Source of the DNA: JBBSWA01 sp038046485 | GTDB lineage: Archaea; Nanobdellota; Nanobdellia; Woesearchaeales; SM23-78 | NCBI GenBank assembly: GCA_038046485.1 | Contig: JBBSWA010000068.1 | Location: forward strand, 1 to 27,244 | Direction of reading: 5' to 3' | DNA: 27,244 nucleotides | In this document: positions 20,981-27,244 of the stretch, one piece after another | How the letters are laid out: the number at the start of each line of letters is the position of its first letter | Position numbering within the stretch: position 1 is the stretch's first letter | The notes under the pieces: model-generated | Told to the model about the DNA's origin: nothing | What the model saw: the letters and a program-made list of their open reading frames with translations, nothing else | Databases searched by the model: none | Made by a program: the position numbers and the translations under genes

Positions 20981-21364
20981 TTAGACAAAGCCATAAACGA
21001 TTACGTCTATCACAAAGAAGGTTAATAGGAGAGTGTACCATAATGGGTAGGCGGATATGAAATAGGCCAAGAAGAATGTTTTCATCGCTTTCTTTTTTTC
21101 TGGAGGTAAAAGAGATCTAAATAGGAAATGATAACTAAGGAAGCCAAACAGTAGTCCATAGAGGAGGAGTAAGAGGATGGTTAGGCCGATTCCAGCTGGG
21201 CAGCGGCTGGCCCAGAATGGGAAGTAGCAGTAGGTTTTTTCAAGTACATGTTGATAGGGGTCAATTGTGTGTGGGTTATCAAATAAGCTAAGGACAAAAA
21301 GAGGTAATTGGGTGAGGAGGTTAGCAAGGACAGCAGCAAGGATCGCTCTTGTGTTGATGGGCAC
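20981..21364 (-). CDS. Small integral membrane protein
   Basis: A 127-residue protein with about three membrane segments: residues 6-27 (RAILAAVLANLLTQLPLFVLSL), about 58-83 (AGIGLTILLLLLYGLLFGFLSYHFLF) and about 95-125 (FFLAYFISAYPLWYTLLLTFFVIDVIVYG). The loop between the first two holds two Cys (TYCYFPFWASRCPAG), which may form an external disulfide. A TTAAATAG-type TATA box lies about 20-27 nt upstream. No family was recognised. Confidence 0.65.
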   Translation of the reverse strand: MPINTRAILAAVLANLLTQLPLFVLSLFDNPHTIDPYQHVLEKTYCYFPFWASRCPAGIGLTILLLLLYGLLFGFLSYHFLFRSLLPPEKKKAMKTFFLAYFISAYPLWYTLLLTFFVIDVIVYGFV

Positions 21365-21426
21365 TTTTAGACAAAAATGAAGATCTATTTAACACTTTTG
21401 TAAAAATTCTACTAGGTCATGATAAG

Positions 21427-22506
21427 TCATGTTTCTCGGTTCCTGCAATCGTTGATGTTCCGCAGTATGCCCCCGTATTTTTGTCGTAGGTAGGATTCAC
21501 TGCGCAGCGTCGTAATCTGATAATTTTTTCCGTTGTAGATGGCGCGAACAAGGCCACAAGGGTCTGTAGTAGTTGCAATGTCAGTCATATATCCTCGAGG
21601 GATGTAAAGAGTAAATTCAGCACCTCGACTTCTTCCAGGAGTGAGGAAGCCTCCTTCGGTGTAGTACATCTGGTTTTGGATGGGGTCGCCATTGCTATCC
21701 AAGAATCCGAGTTGAATTTGCCCATCTTTTGGGATCATATAATAGAGGTCTCCCGCATCAGCTAAAAATTTGCGCAGGATGTTGTCGTTCATCTCTCCGG
21801 GTGTGGTACTCGCACTTCCCGTACGTACATAAGAAGATTGTTTGGTGATCGTTTGAGAAGGAGATTTAGTCGAAGTGCTTGTTGTTGTTCGAGGAATAGG
21901 TAGGGTAGGACTTGTTTTTCCTGTTTCTTGTTGATAAGTACGGTCGACCTTTTCCCGTAGTTTGTCAATGGTTTTTTCTGCATCACTGGTTTTGGGTTGG
22001 AAGAGTTGGTTTTCGGGGATTTCAATTTTTTGGGCGTCTTGTTCCCAAGTGCTGGTTCCTAAGTAGACTTTGAAGATGATGATGAGGGCAAGCAATCCAA
22101 TAATGACTAGGGCGGCTACGCTGGTGATGCTTTTCCAGTCCCATTCCAGGCGTACAATCCATTTTTTGAGGTGGGGAAGTGCTGCTTGCCATTTTCCTTT
22201 TCGTAGGTTTTCTTCGGCTTTTTTAGGTTCTTGGGGGGCCATGGCTTCGAGCATTTTTTCGATTTCATCTGGTTTGATGGCTTCAAAGCTTAAGTCAGTT
22301 AGTTTAGGAGAAGCAGGAGAGGGTTGTTCGGTTTTTTCAGGCGTTGGTTTGACTGGTATTTTGAGCAGGGCTTTTTCTCGTTTCTGGCTTTCTTCGCGGT
22401 GCAGCCTTCCAGGTACTTTGAGCAATTTTTTAGGACGTCTCTTTATTTCTTTAGGGAGGTGTACGCCCTTGAGCCGTAGTTTCTTAAGCTTGTTCTTTTT
22501 TGTCAT
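21427..22506 (-). CDS. Single-span membrane protein with basic cytoplasmic region and external domain
   Basis: A 359-residue protein in four parts. Residues 1-50 are very basic (KKNKLKKLRLKGVHLPKEIK...). An acidic/Pro-rich linker follows. One membrane segment lies at about 127-149 (SITSVAALVIIGLLALIIIFKVY). A Ser/Thr-rich stalk spans about 195-235. The external C-terminal domain has beta-rich features (GDLYYMIPKDGQIQLGFLDSNGDPIQNQMYYTEGGFLTPG..., FTLYIPRGYMTDIATT) and two Cys (DPCGLV, NDCRN). The basic cytosolic end could contact nucleic acid or ribosomes. No family was recognised. Confidence 0.65.
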   Translation of the reverse strand: MTKKNKLKKLRLKGVHLPKEIKRRPKKLLKVPGRLHREESQKREKALLKIPVKPTPEKTEQPSPASPKLTDLSFEAIKPDEIEKMLEAMAPQEPKKAEENLRKGKWQAALPHLKKWIVRLEWDWKSITSVAALVIIGLLALIIIFKVYLGTSTWEQDAQKIEIPENQLFQPKTSDAEKTIDKLREKVDRTYQQETGKTSPTLPIPRTTTSTSTKSPSQTITKQSSYVRTGSASTTPGEMNDNILRKFLADAGDLYYMIPKDGQIQLGFLDSNGDPIQNQMYYTEGGFLTPGRSRGAEFTLYIPRGYMTDIATTTDPCGLVRAIYNGKNYQITTLRSESYLRQKYGGILRNINDCRNRET

Positions 22507-22648
22507 AAGACAGTAGAACCCCGTTCAAATTAAAAAGCTTGAGTTTTTAGGTGGGATTTCGGCTTTTACGGACGTAGTCTGAAATGTCAGAAAAGTTTTC
22601 GGTTTTCGTCGGAGCGTTCATTTAAAGGGTTCAGAAATTTCATAGCAG

Positions 22649-23065
22649 ATGGAGAAACGGTATTACTTCGACACCTCGATTTGGCTGGATTTTCTTGAGA
22701 ATCGAAATGAGCCAAATAGGAATAAAGGAGAACAAATCAAGATGTTATTAGAAAAATGTGGGTTAGAGAAAACAAAAGTAGTGTACTCTAATATTATCAT
22801 TCAAGAGCTGCATGAAAATGGCCATCCTACTTATCTGTTAAGAGAACCATTTTTTGCTCTGCGCTTTATCTTGTTCTTTGTAAGAGCTTCGGCTAAGCAG
22901 GTACGAAGAGCAAAGGATCTTTCTGCTAAGCGTCAACTTCCATGGGCCGATGCGGTTCATGCCTTAATTGCAAGAGATTTAAGCGCCATTTTGGTAAGTC
23001 GAGACAAACATTTCGAACAATTGAGGGATATTGTACAATCTAAAAGGCCAGAAGACCTTATTTGA
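22649..23065 (+). CDS. PIN-domain toxin (VapC-like RNase)
   Basis: A 138-residue PIN nuclease, the toxin class that cleaves RNA. All four acidic active-site residues are visible: Asp8 in YYFDTSIWLDFLE, Glu53 in IIIQELHENGH, Asp101 in LPWADAVHALIARD and Asp119 in LVSRDKHFEQL. The length and motif spacing fit VapC. CATTTAAAG at about 22618-22626 lies about 25 nt upstream, so it has its own promoter. Its partner antitoxin is encoded convergently on the other strand, overlapping by 8 nt, instead of upstream in the same operon as is usual. Confidence 0.85.
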   Translation: MEKRYYFDTSIWLDFLENRNEPNRNKGEQIKMLLEKCGLEKTKVVYSNIIIQELHENGHPTYLLREPFFALRFILFFVRASAKQVRRAKDLSAKRQLPWADAVHALIARDLSAILVSRDKHFEQLRDIVQSKRPEDLI

Positions 23066-23315
23066 ATTTTTTCTCCCATTCTTTAGCTAATTTCTCTCGT
23101 ACTGCATGGAGCTCTTCGTCCGTCGTTTTTCGTTTGAAAATGCCTTTGAGCTGATGGAGGGCTTTGAGCATCTCTTCTTTTTCGGTATTGGATAATTCGT
23201 GTCGTATCGCGTCCCGTATAAACTCCGTCCGTGTACTATAGCGATGTTTCTTCAAATTTTCATCAATATCTTTCAGCAAACCTTTGTCCAGTTTCAAACT
23301 GATCGCCTCGAGCAT
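23058..23315 (-). CDS. Ribbon-helix-helix antitoxin
   Basis: An 85-residue protein. AISLKLDKGLLKDIDENLKKHRYSTRTEFIRDAIRHEL (residues 4-41) is a ribbon-helix-helix DNA-binding domain with the strand, two helices and the S-T-R-T-E-F-I-R-D-A-I-R signature. The rest (KEEMLKALHQLKGIFKRKTTDEELHAVREKLAKEWEKKFK) is the helical part expected to wrap the toxin active site. A perfect 24-bp palindrome lies between its TATA box and start codon, so it very probably represses itself. The convergent PIN gene is the presumed toxin. Confidence 0.85.
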   Translation of the reverse strand: MLEAISLKLDKGLLKDIDENLKKHRYSTRTEFIRDAIRHELSNTEKEEMLKALHQLKGIFKRKTTDEELHAVREKLAKEWEKKFK

Positions 23316-23318
23316 GGT

Positions 23319-23342
23319 AATACTTAGTATATACTAAGTATT
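23319..23342. promoter_or_regulatory. Perfect 24-bp operator of the antitoxin gene
   Basis: AATACTTAGTAT followed by its exact reverse complement, centred at 23330/23331. It ends 3 nt before the antitoxin ATG and abuts the TATA box TTTAAATA (about 23341-23348). A repressor here would block transcription start. The ribbon-helix-helix protein is the obvious candidate. Confidence 0.8.
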
Positions 23343-23432
23343 ATTTAAAGGTTTCGCTTCAAAACATTAAATAGTAACTAAATAGTGACAAAAAACGAAA
23401 TATTTATAAACTGGTTTTGGCTTATATTCTCT

Positions 23433-24512
23433 ATGGATAGCCCAGGAGTAGCAGAAACAAATATGCCTGTTCATCCAATAGAAACGTATCTGGTTAAGCT
23501 ATTGGACCCCAGTCTTCATCCGGAAATCATCTTGCACAGGGGGCATAATACAACAATCCTTGTCAGAGAAGGGGATAGAAAAAGCGTAATAAAGCTTCCC
23601 AATCCCGGCATAAGCAATGGTCAAGCTAATTATTTGCTTTGGGAAAATTACCCTCATGTCAGATCGAGGTTACCAAAAGAAGTCGCTATCCTAAGGCGCT
23701 TAGAAGGTCTAGATCATGTTGTAGGTGCAGAGAGGGTTTATAGTGGATTTTCATATAGAAACGCTGAAAGACACGCTGTAAAAAATGGCTCTGTTCCGAA
23801 TCAAAGTGCATTGTCATTATCTAGAATTCCAGCAAATATTTTAATCGGATTAACGGATGTTTTAACATTAGGAGCCCTAAGTATTTATGATTTCCATATC
23901 GATCGGATAACGGGCATTAAGAAAGAATTTGTGGATGGTGAAACGTTAGGGCAGATTTTATACGGTAAAAATCCTTATCGGTGGAATCTTGCAGAAGCAA
24001 GAAGGCTTCCCTGGATTAAAACACCAGGCGGGCAGTGGCATCATTTTAATGGCACGAGCTTTGTAGAGACAAATGATGTACCTCCTGTGATATTAAGGAA
24101 TAGTGAACGTCAATCTCAGGCAAGTAGCTTTAATGAAGAGGGATGGTGTTCAGCTTCGCAGCAATACCCGTATAGTCCTTTAAGTCCAGACATGTTTCCG
24201 TGGGAGTATAAGGATGGGGCAGTATATCATCAAGGTCAAAAGATCATGACTGGAGAAGAGATTAAAGATCAATTAAGGCCAGTTTTAGGAGAAATCCATA
24301 AAAGGGGGGTGGTAGGAATAGATATAAGGCCTCCAAATGTTTTAATCTCTAAGGAGGGTAAAGCGTACTTCTTTGATTTTGATAGAGCTTACCTAAAAGG
24401 AGGACAGAATCGTGATTTACTAATAAAATGTGATGGAAAGGATCTTGAAGATTTAATTCATCCAAGGTTGTGCAGATCGCAGCTTTTTATGAATCTTTTT
24501 GAACTTCAATAA
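23433..24512 (+). CDS. Protein-kinase-like protein with large central insertion
   Basis: About 359 residues with kinase-fold hallmarks. Lys54 in SVIKLP is the ATP-binding lysine and Glu83 in PKEVAILRRLEG is the helix-C glutamate. KEFVDGETLGQILYG is hinge-like. The catalytic loop is VVGIDIRPPNVLIS (Asp297, Asn302) and AYFFDFDRAY (Asp315) is DFG-like. The missing His of HxD and the DFD end resemble LPS-kinase/Bud32/RIO-like groups. About 110 residues between hinge and catalytic loop (WNLAEARRLPWIKTPGGQWHHF...) have no kinase counterpart I recognise. The ATG at 23433 is preferred to 23385 because TTTATAAA at 23403-23410 lies 23-30 nt upstream. Confidence 0.7.
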   Translation: MDSPGVAETNMPVHPIETYLVKLLDPSLHPEIILHRGHNTTILVREGDRKSVIKLPNPGISNGQANYLLWENYPHVRSRLPKEVAILRRLEGLDHVVGAERVYSGFSYRNAERHAVKNGSVPNQSALSLSRIPANILIGLTDVLTLGALSIYDFHIDRITGIKKEFVDGETLGQILYGKNPYRWNLAEARRLPWIKTPGGQWHHFNGTSFVETNDVPPVILRNSERQSQASSFNEEGWCSASQQYPYSPLSPDMFPWEYKDGAVYHQGQKIMTGEEIKDQLRPVLGEIHKRGVVGIDIRPPNVLISKEGKAYFFDFDRAYLKGGQNRDLLIKCDGKDLEDLIHPRLCRSQLFMNLFELQ

Positions 24513-24558
24513 GTGTTGCTGTCTAAGATATAAAGCGTAACAGCTATTTTCAACAACC

Positions 24559-24566
24559 TTTAAAAC
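24559..24566 (+). promoter_or_regulatory. TATA box of the SRP RNA gene
   Basis: TTTAAAAC lies 23-30 nt before the first base of the SRP RNA end helix at 24589 and after the stop of the kinase-like gene, which places it as the promoter of the RNA. Confidence 0.6.
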
Positions 24567-24588
24567 CTCTTCTTCATTCTCTAAGTCC

Positions 24589-24852
24589 GTGCTAGCCTGG
24601 GTGGCTCGTTCTCACCTGTTACCGCAAGCGAACGTTAGGCGGGGGCGAAGCCTAAGGGGCGGTTGCCTCATGCAACCCGTCTCGGCTGGACCGTCGATCC
24701 TCTGTCCTCTTTGGCTTGATGATGGCGAACCGGGTCAGGCCTTGACCGGAGCAGCCCTAAGCAATTACTCAGGCGCTAAGAGGGTTGCGGAGGGGAGGAA
24801 GAGTCGAGATCAAACGAGTTGTGTAAGTGTGGATCCACCCTTGGGCGTGCAC
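24589..24852 (+). ncRNA. ffs: Signal recognition particle RNA (7S/SRP RNA)
   Basis: A GC-rich stretch in an AT-leaning region. It carries the conserved SRP54-binding motif of helix 8: GAACCGGGTCAGG (24727-24739) on the 5' side and GGAGCAGCC (24748-24756) on the 3' side. The ends pair as the archaeal closing helices: GTGC (24589-24592) with GCAC (24849-24852), and GGGTGG with CCACCC. An Alu-domain-like TGTTAC (near the archaeal UGUAAY motif) is near 24619. A T-rich run follows at once. The length of about 264 nt is somewhat short for archaeal SRP RNA (about 300). The apical loop of helix 8 (CCTTGACC) is unusual. It scaffolds SRP19 and SRP54 to target membrane and secreted proteins. Confidence 0.9.
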
Positions 24853-24865
24853 GCTTTTTATTTAT
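24853..24865 (+). terminator. T-rich end of the SRP RNA gene
   Basis: GCTTTTTATTTAT directly after the SRP closing helix matches the simple T-tract terminators of archaea. Confidence 0.5.
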
Positions 24866-24883
24866 CGAGAAGGAATCATTCGC

Positions 24884-25237
24884 TTATGGAGATTGATAGC
24901 AATCCATGATTCGTTCAACAAGAGTATCTGGTTTTCCGAAGTCTGGATTTTGGTCAGGAGGTATGCCCTCTTTTAACACGCTCGGGGTTTCTATTAAATA
25001 ACATTCTGGAATGTCTTGTCTGTTTCGCACGTAAGACACAGTTCGATATCTTTTTCCCATCTGTTTTTCTCTTTGTACAGCTTCTGTACCGAAAGTTTCC
25101 ATGACCAGTTCTCGAAGCTTCTCTTGGCCCCCAATACGACGGCCTACCGTTGCAGAAACATAAATAATAGTTTGTCCCCAGAATCGCTCCACATTGCATC
25201 TTCGAGTTCGTACAGCCTGTATGCTGTTGAGGTCCAT
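24884..25237 (-). CDS. Unknown protein, 117 residues
   Basis: A basic N-terminal region (NSIQAVRTRRCNVERFWGQTIIYVSATVGRRIGGQEKL) leads to a helix (KLRELVMETFGTEAVQREKQMG), a strand pair (KRYRTVSYVRNRQDIPECYLIET) and a polar tail. No catalytic motif or membrane segment. A TATTTAAG box near 25260-25268 gives a leaderless start at 25237. It ends 31 nt from the SRP RNA on the opposite strand. No family was recognised. Confidence 0.55.
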   Translation of the reverse strand: MDLNSIQAVRTRRCNVERFWGQTIIYVSATVGRRIGGQEKLRELVMETFGTEAVQREKQMGKRYRTVSYVRNRQDIPECYLIETPSVLKEGIPPDQNPDFGKPDTLVERIMDCYQSP

Positions 25238-25271
25238 TTAGAAGAGGTTTCATGGCAGCTTAAATACGTTT

Positions 25272-25862
25272 TTACTCTCTTCCAATCATGTCCGCAGTAC
25301 CTGCGCCAAGAATAGCGAGTATACTGGTCACAGCCACTTGTTTATACAAGAGTCCAAAGTTATGAAGTTCGACCAGGTTAAACAAGAACAGCACAATGAG
25401 TATAACCACAATACACGTGACATAAATCACCGTTACCCGTACGGGCAAGAACTTCATGAGTTTGATTTCACGTACATCTCGAAAGCCAGTTTTATAGATG
25501 AAGAGAAAGCCAATGACATAGGATAAGATGTAAAGGGTCGTAGCTCGGGTGTAATCAATGTTTTCGGCAATGTGGGTGGTTTCGATGAAAGCAAAGTGGG
25601 CCACAACGCCTACGAACGCACCAATCAATCCTTTGGTGATGTCACGCATCGTTACTTTTTGAAGGGGTTTGTCGGTAAGTTTCTTTTCAATGTCCATGGT
25701 CATTTCTTCAATGTGCTGTTGTTCTTCGAGGAGTTTTTGTTCGTCAGCTTCAATCTTGTTTTCCTGGGTTAGAATGTCTTTTTCTTCTTGTTCAATGCGT
25801 TCTTCTTCCATCTCGAGTTTATTCTCTTTCTCGCGTATGTTTTTGAGCGCTTTTCGAGCCAT
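25272..25862 (-). CDS. Coiled-coil membrane protein (DUF2391-like)
   Basis: A 196-residue protein. Residues 1-65 form a strongly charged coiled coil (REKENKLEMEEERIEQEEKDILTQENKIEADEQKLLEEQQ). Four membrane segments follow: about 76-95 (KGLIGAFVGVVAHFAFIE), 107-123 (ATTLYILSYVIGFLFIY), 143-164 (VTVIYVTCIVVILIVLFLFNLV) and 175-192 (QVAVTSILAILGAGTADMI). The FVGVVAHFAFIETTHIAEN segment and the closing GAGTADMIGR resemble the DUF2391 family, whose role is unknown. A TTTTTAAT-type box about 25 nt upstream suggests leaderless transcription. Confidence 0.7.
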   Translation of the reverse strand: MARKALKNIREKENKLEMEEERIEQEEKDILTQENKIEADEQKLLEEQQHIEEMTMDIEKKLTDKPLQKVTMRDITKGLIGAFVGVVAHFAFIETTHIAENIDYTRATTLYILSYVIGFLFIYKTGFRDVREIKLMKFLPVRVTVIYVTCIVVILIVLFLFNLVELHNFGLLYKQVAVTSILAILGAGTADMIGRE

Positions 25863-25986
25863 AACTTATTTTCAGCTAGAGTGGTTTTTAATGCTTTCGC
25901 AGGGATATAATTTATTTCGGTTTATTCGGAAACCTTACGGTTTTTTGAGGACAATCTTTATATAAAACAAGTACTTCTGAAAATGC

Positions 25987-26283
25987 ATGTTAGTCGAATA
26001 CATCGAACAGGCCATGTCTAAGGCGAAGTATGAGCGGATGAAGGACCAAGAGCCTTATTATGGAGAGATTCTAGCATGTAAAGGGGTGTGGGCAAAGGGG
26101 AAAACGCTGGCAGAGTGCAAGGAACATCTTCGACAGGTTTTGGAAGATTGGCTTTTTGTTCGGATCCGTAAAGGTCTATCAATTCCTTCTATGAATGGCA
26201 AGTCCATCCGTCCTTTGGTGAAGGTGCAGTATGACAAAGCTCAAGCCGGCCAAACATCAAAAATCCACTGTTTAGGGATATAA
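25987..26283 (+). CDS. hicB: HicB-like antitoxin
   Basis: A 98-residue protein with the HicB partial RNase-H-like fold: PYYGEILACKGVWAKGKTLAECKEHLRQVLEDWLFVRIRKGLSIP. This is the typical strand, G-V-W turn, helix and W-L motif (residues about 23-68). The C-terminal part (RPLVKVQYDKAQAGQTSK...) has no obvious DNA-binding domain, so autoregulation is uncertain. TTTATATAA at about 25956-25964 lies 23-31 nt before the ATG. The HicA toxin frame follows. Here the antitoxin comes first, the reverse of the more frequent hicA-hicB order. A stem-loop spans its stop codon. Confidence 0.8.
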   Translation: MLVEYIEQAMSKAKYERMKDQEPYYGEILACKGVWAKGKTLAECKEHLRQVLEDWLFVRIRKGLSIPSMNGKSIRPLVKVQYDKAQAGQTSKIHCLGI

Positions 26284-26299
26284 TTGAGTGGATTTTTGA
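26257..26299 (+). promoter_or_regulatory. Stem-loop across the hicB stop codon
   Basis: TCAAAAATCCACT (26257-26269) and AGTGGATTTTTGA (26287-26299) are perfect 13-bp arms around a 17-nt loop that contains the hicB end and a TATA-like GATATAAT (26277-26284). It could end or slow transcription before the toxin, or the loop could hold a separate promoter for hicA about 26 nt before its start. Confidence 0.6.
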
Positions 26300-26312
26300 C
26301 TGTGCTCAAGAA

Positions 26313-26540
26313 TTGCTATGCATTATTTCTAGGCGATTCTTGACATGGCGTGAACTAGTTTCTAAGTTAAAGGATTTTGGCTTCGATGGCCCATTTTCAG
26401 GTGGGAAGCACCTATTCATGACAAAAGGTGATTTAGTCCTTACGATTCCAAACCCACATCGGGACGACATCAGTCCAGATCTTATTTCAAGACTTCTAAA
26501 GCAGGCTGGTATTTCGCGAGAGGAATGGGTGAAGAAGTAG
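26313..26540 (+). CDS. hicA: HicA-like mRNA interferase toxin
   Basis: Up to 75 residues. RFLTWRELVSKLKDFGFDGPFSGGKHLFMTKGDLVLTIPNPHRDDISPDLISRLLKQAGISREEWVKK matches HicA, a small double-stranded-RNA-binding-fold RNase. The first helix, the G-G-K-H segment with the catalytic His (usually S-x-H), the T-I-P-N-P strand end, and the final helix L-L-K-Q-A-G-I-S-R-E-E-W are all present. There is no good ATG: the annotated start is TTG 26313, and the frame stays open upstream through the stem-loop, so the true start is uncertain. A weak, late start would keep toxin levels low. Confidence 0.8.
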   Translation: MLCIISRRFLTWRELVSKLKDFGFDGPFSGGKHLFMTKGDLVLTIPNPHRDDISPDLISRLLKQAGISREEWVKK

Positions 26541-26591
26541 ATATCTAGTCGGAGGATTAAGTTTATAATCTCCTCATTATTTCGTTTTACC

Positions 26592-27221
26592 ATGCCCAAC
26601 ACCATTCCTGTTCCAGGACCTTCTAGAAATCTATGGACCTTAGACGAATCGTTGTATGTAGATGAGGCGGTTCGTTTCGTCGCCGCTCAAGGAATAAGAG
26701 GCGAAGGGGCTATTGTTAAACATGATCATGGTGAGGAAAATCTAGTCGAGCTGGTTTACCTAGCAGAAGGAGCAGTGTATGGGGGGTTGGAAGATTCTCG
26801 CATTGTTAAAGCCGGACGCTCAGCGGCCATCCCCATCGGTGTCACCCATGGCAATTTAGATTTACCTTCACATGGGCAGTGGTTATCCGTTAAGGTTCAT
26901 GGTTCGGCACGTTATCTGAGACCGATATCGTTGTCAATTAGCGATGATTGTGTCGCACACATGTTTGACTTGGGCGAGAAGCGTCTTAGTATATCTTTTG
27001 CAGACGAGTATAGCTTGCTGTCGAGTTTACTTGAGGCTACCAAAATAGGCCCAAGGCGGCGAACAGCATTTAACTCATTTCATTTACCATTGATTGATAC
27101 GGGGAATGTGCCTTCAACCTACAAATCTTCTGAAGAGCGTCCAGAACGTGCGCGTTATTTGGGCATTGAGTGGACAGTAGCTTCACCATTGTATAAGTCC
27201 AAAATTACTTTACACTTCTAG
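26592..27221 (+). CDS. Cupin-domain protein
   Basis: A 209-residue protein with both cupin motifs. The first is HDHGEENLVELVYLAEG (about residues 44-60; H-x-H, E, G). The second, GRSAAIPIGVTHGN (about 75-88), fits G-x5-P-x-G-x2-H-x-N closely. The metal ligands (two His, Glu, second-motif His) are all present, so it is probably a metal-dependent enzyme or sugar-binding protein. The C-terminal half (from about 100) is extra and unrecognised. TTTATAAT at about 26561-26568 lies about 25 nt before the ATG, so the gene is leaderless. Confidence 0.68.
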   Translation: MPNTIPVPGPSRNLWTLDESLYVDEAVRFVAAQGIRGEGAIVKHDHGEENLVELVYLAEGAVYGGLEDSRIVKAGRSAAIPIGVTHGNLDLPSHGQWLSVKVHGSARYLRPISLSISDDCVAHMFDLGEKRLSISFADEYSLLSSLLEATKIGPRRRTAFNSFHLPLIDTGNVPSTYKSSEERPERARYLGIEWTVASPLYKSKITLHF

Positions 27222-27244
27222 AGTATATAGGTTGTTTTTAAAGT

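Noticed and set aside
24589..24909. 106-residue plus-strand open frame
   Set aside because: It lies on the SRP RNA; the frame is open because of RNA base composition and the product has no protein-like pattern.

Overview
The window is archaeal chromosome. Direct evidence: archaeal-type ribosomal proteins L1, L10 (P0-like), L12 (P1-like) and L37e, a diphthine synthase (DphB), an archaeal signal recognition particle (SRP) RNA, a tRNA-Leu with bulge-helix-bulge introns, and TATA-like boxes (TTTATAAA/TTTAAATA) about 25 nt in front of most genes. Most genes look leaderless: counting about 25 nt down from the TATA box lands on the start codon, and I used this to choose several starts. Shine-Dalgarno sites appear mainly inside operons or behind long leaders (groES, groEL, rpl1, rpl12, homing endonuclease). 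Many tiny unknown proteins, a bacterial-type GroES/GroEL pair and low synteny suggest a DPANN-like lineage (for example Woesearchaeota or a relative). That placement is inference.

Layout. 1-2270: a partial secreted protein, two small winged-helix-like proteins and three unknown proteins. 2470-4640: the groES-groEL operon with a palindrome in its leader, followed by AT-rich hairpins. 4643-6978: a probable frameshifted small gene, a VOC-family protein, an archaeal Oxa1/YidC-like membrane protein (DUF106), a MITE-like element with 9-bp flanking direct repeats, and a DUF192 lipoprotein. 7027-10256: a small secreted Cys-rich protein, L37e plus a cupin, an unknown protein, a glycosyltransferase and a DMT-family transporter. 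10360-11306: a LAGLIDADG homing endonuclease whose reading frame runs into a two-intron tRNA-Leu(UAG) and stops on the anticodon. 11476-14804: a membrane-anchored parvulin-type foldase with a degenerate thioredoxin domain, a second secreted Cys-rich protein, a small tyrosine-phosphatase-like protein and dphB. 14857-16703: small unknown and membrane proteins and a COG1340-like coiled-coil protein. 16847-18699: the rpl1-rpl10-rpl12 operon. 18789-19158: an array of alternating hairpins interrupted by a 100-N assembly gap. 19208-22506: unknown proteins, a metallo-beta-lactamase-fold protein and membrane proteins. 22649-23342: a PIN toxin and a ribbon-helix-helix antitoxin in convergent orientation, with a perfect 24-bp operator. 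23433-24852: an unusual kinase-like protein and the SRP RNA gene. 24884-27221: an unknown protein, a DUF2391-like membrane protein, a HicB/HicA pair with a stem-loop at the junction, and a cupin.

Themes. Protein folding and membrane biogenesis recur (GroESL, the DUF106 insertase, the parvulin foldase, SRP RNA), as does translation (L1/L10/L12, L37e, DphB, tRNA-Leu). Between them lie selfish or regulatory elements: two toxin-antitoxin modules, a homing endonuclease, a MITE-like element and hairpin repeats. The most unusual locus is the endonuclease-tRNA overlap at 10541-11306.
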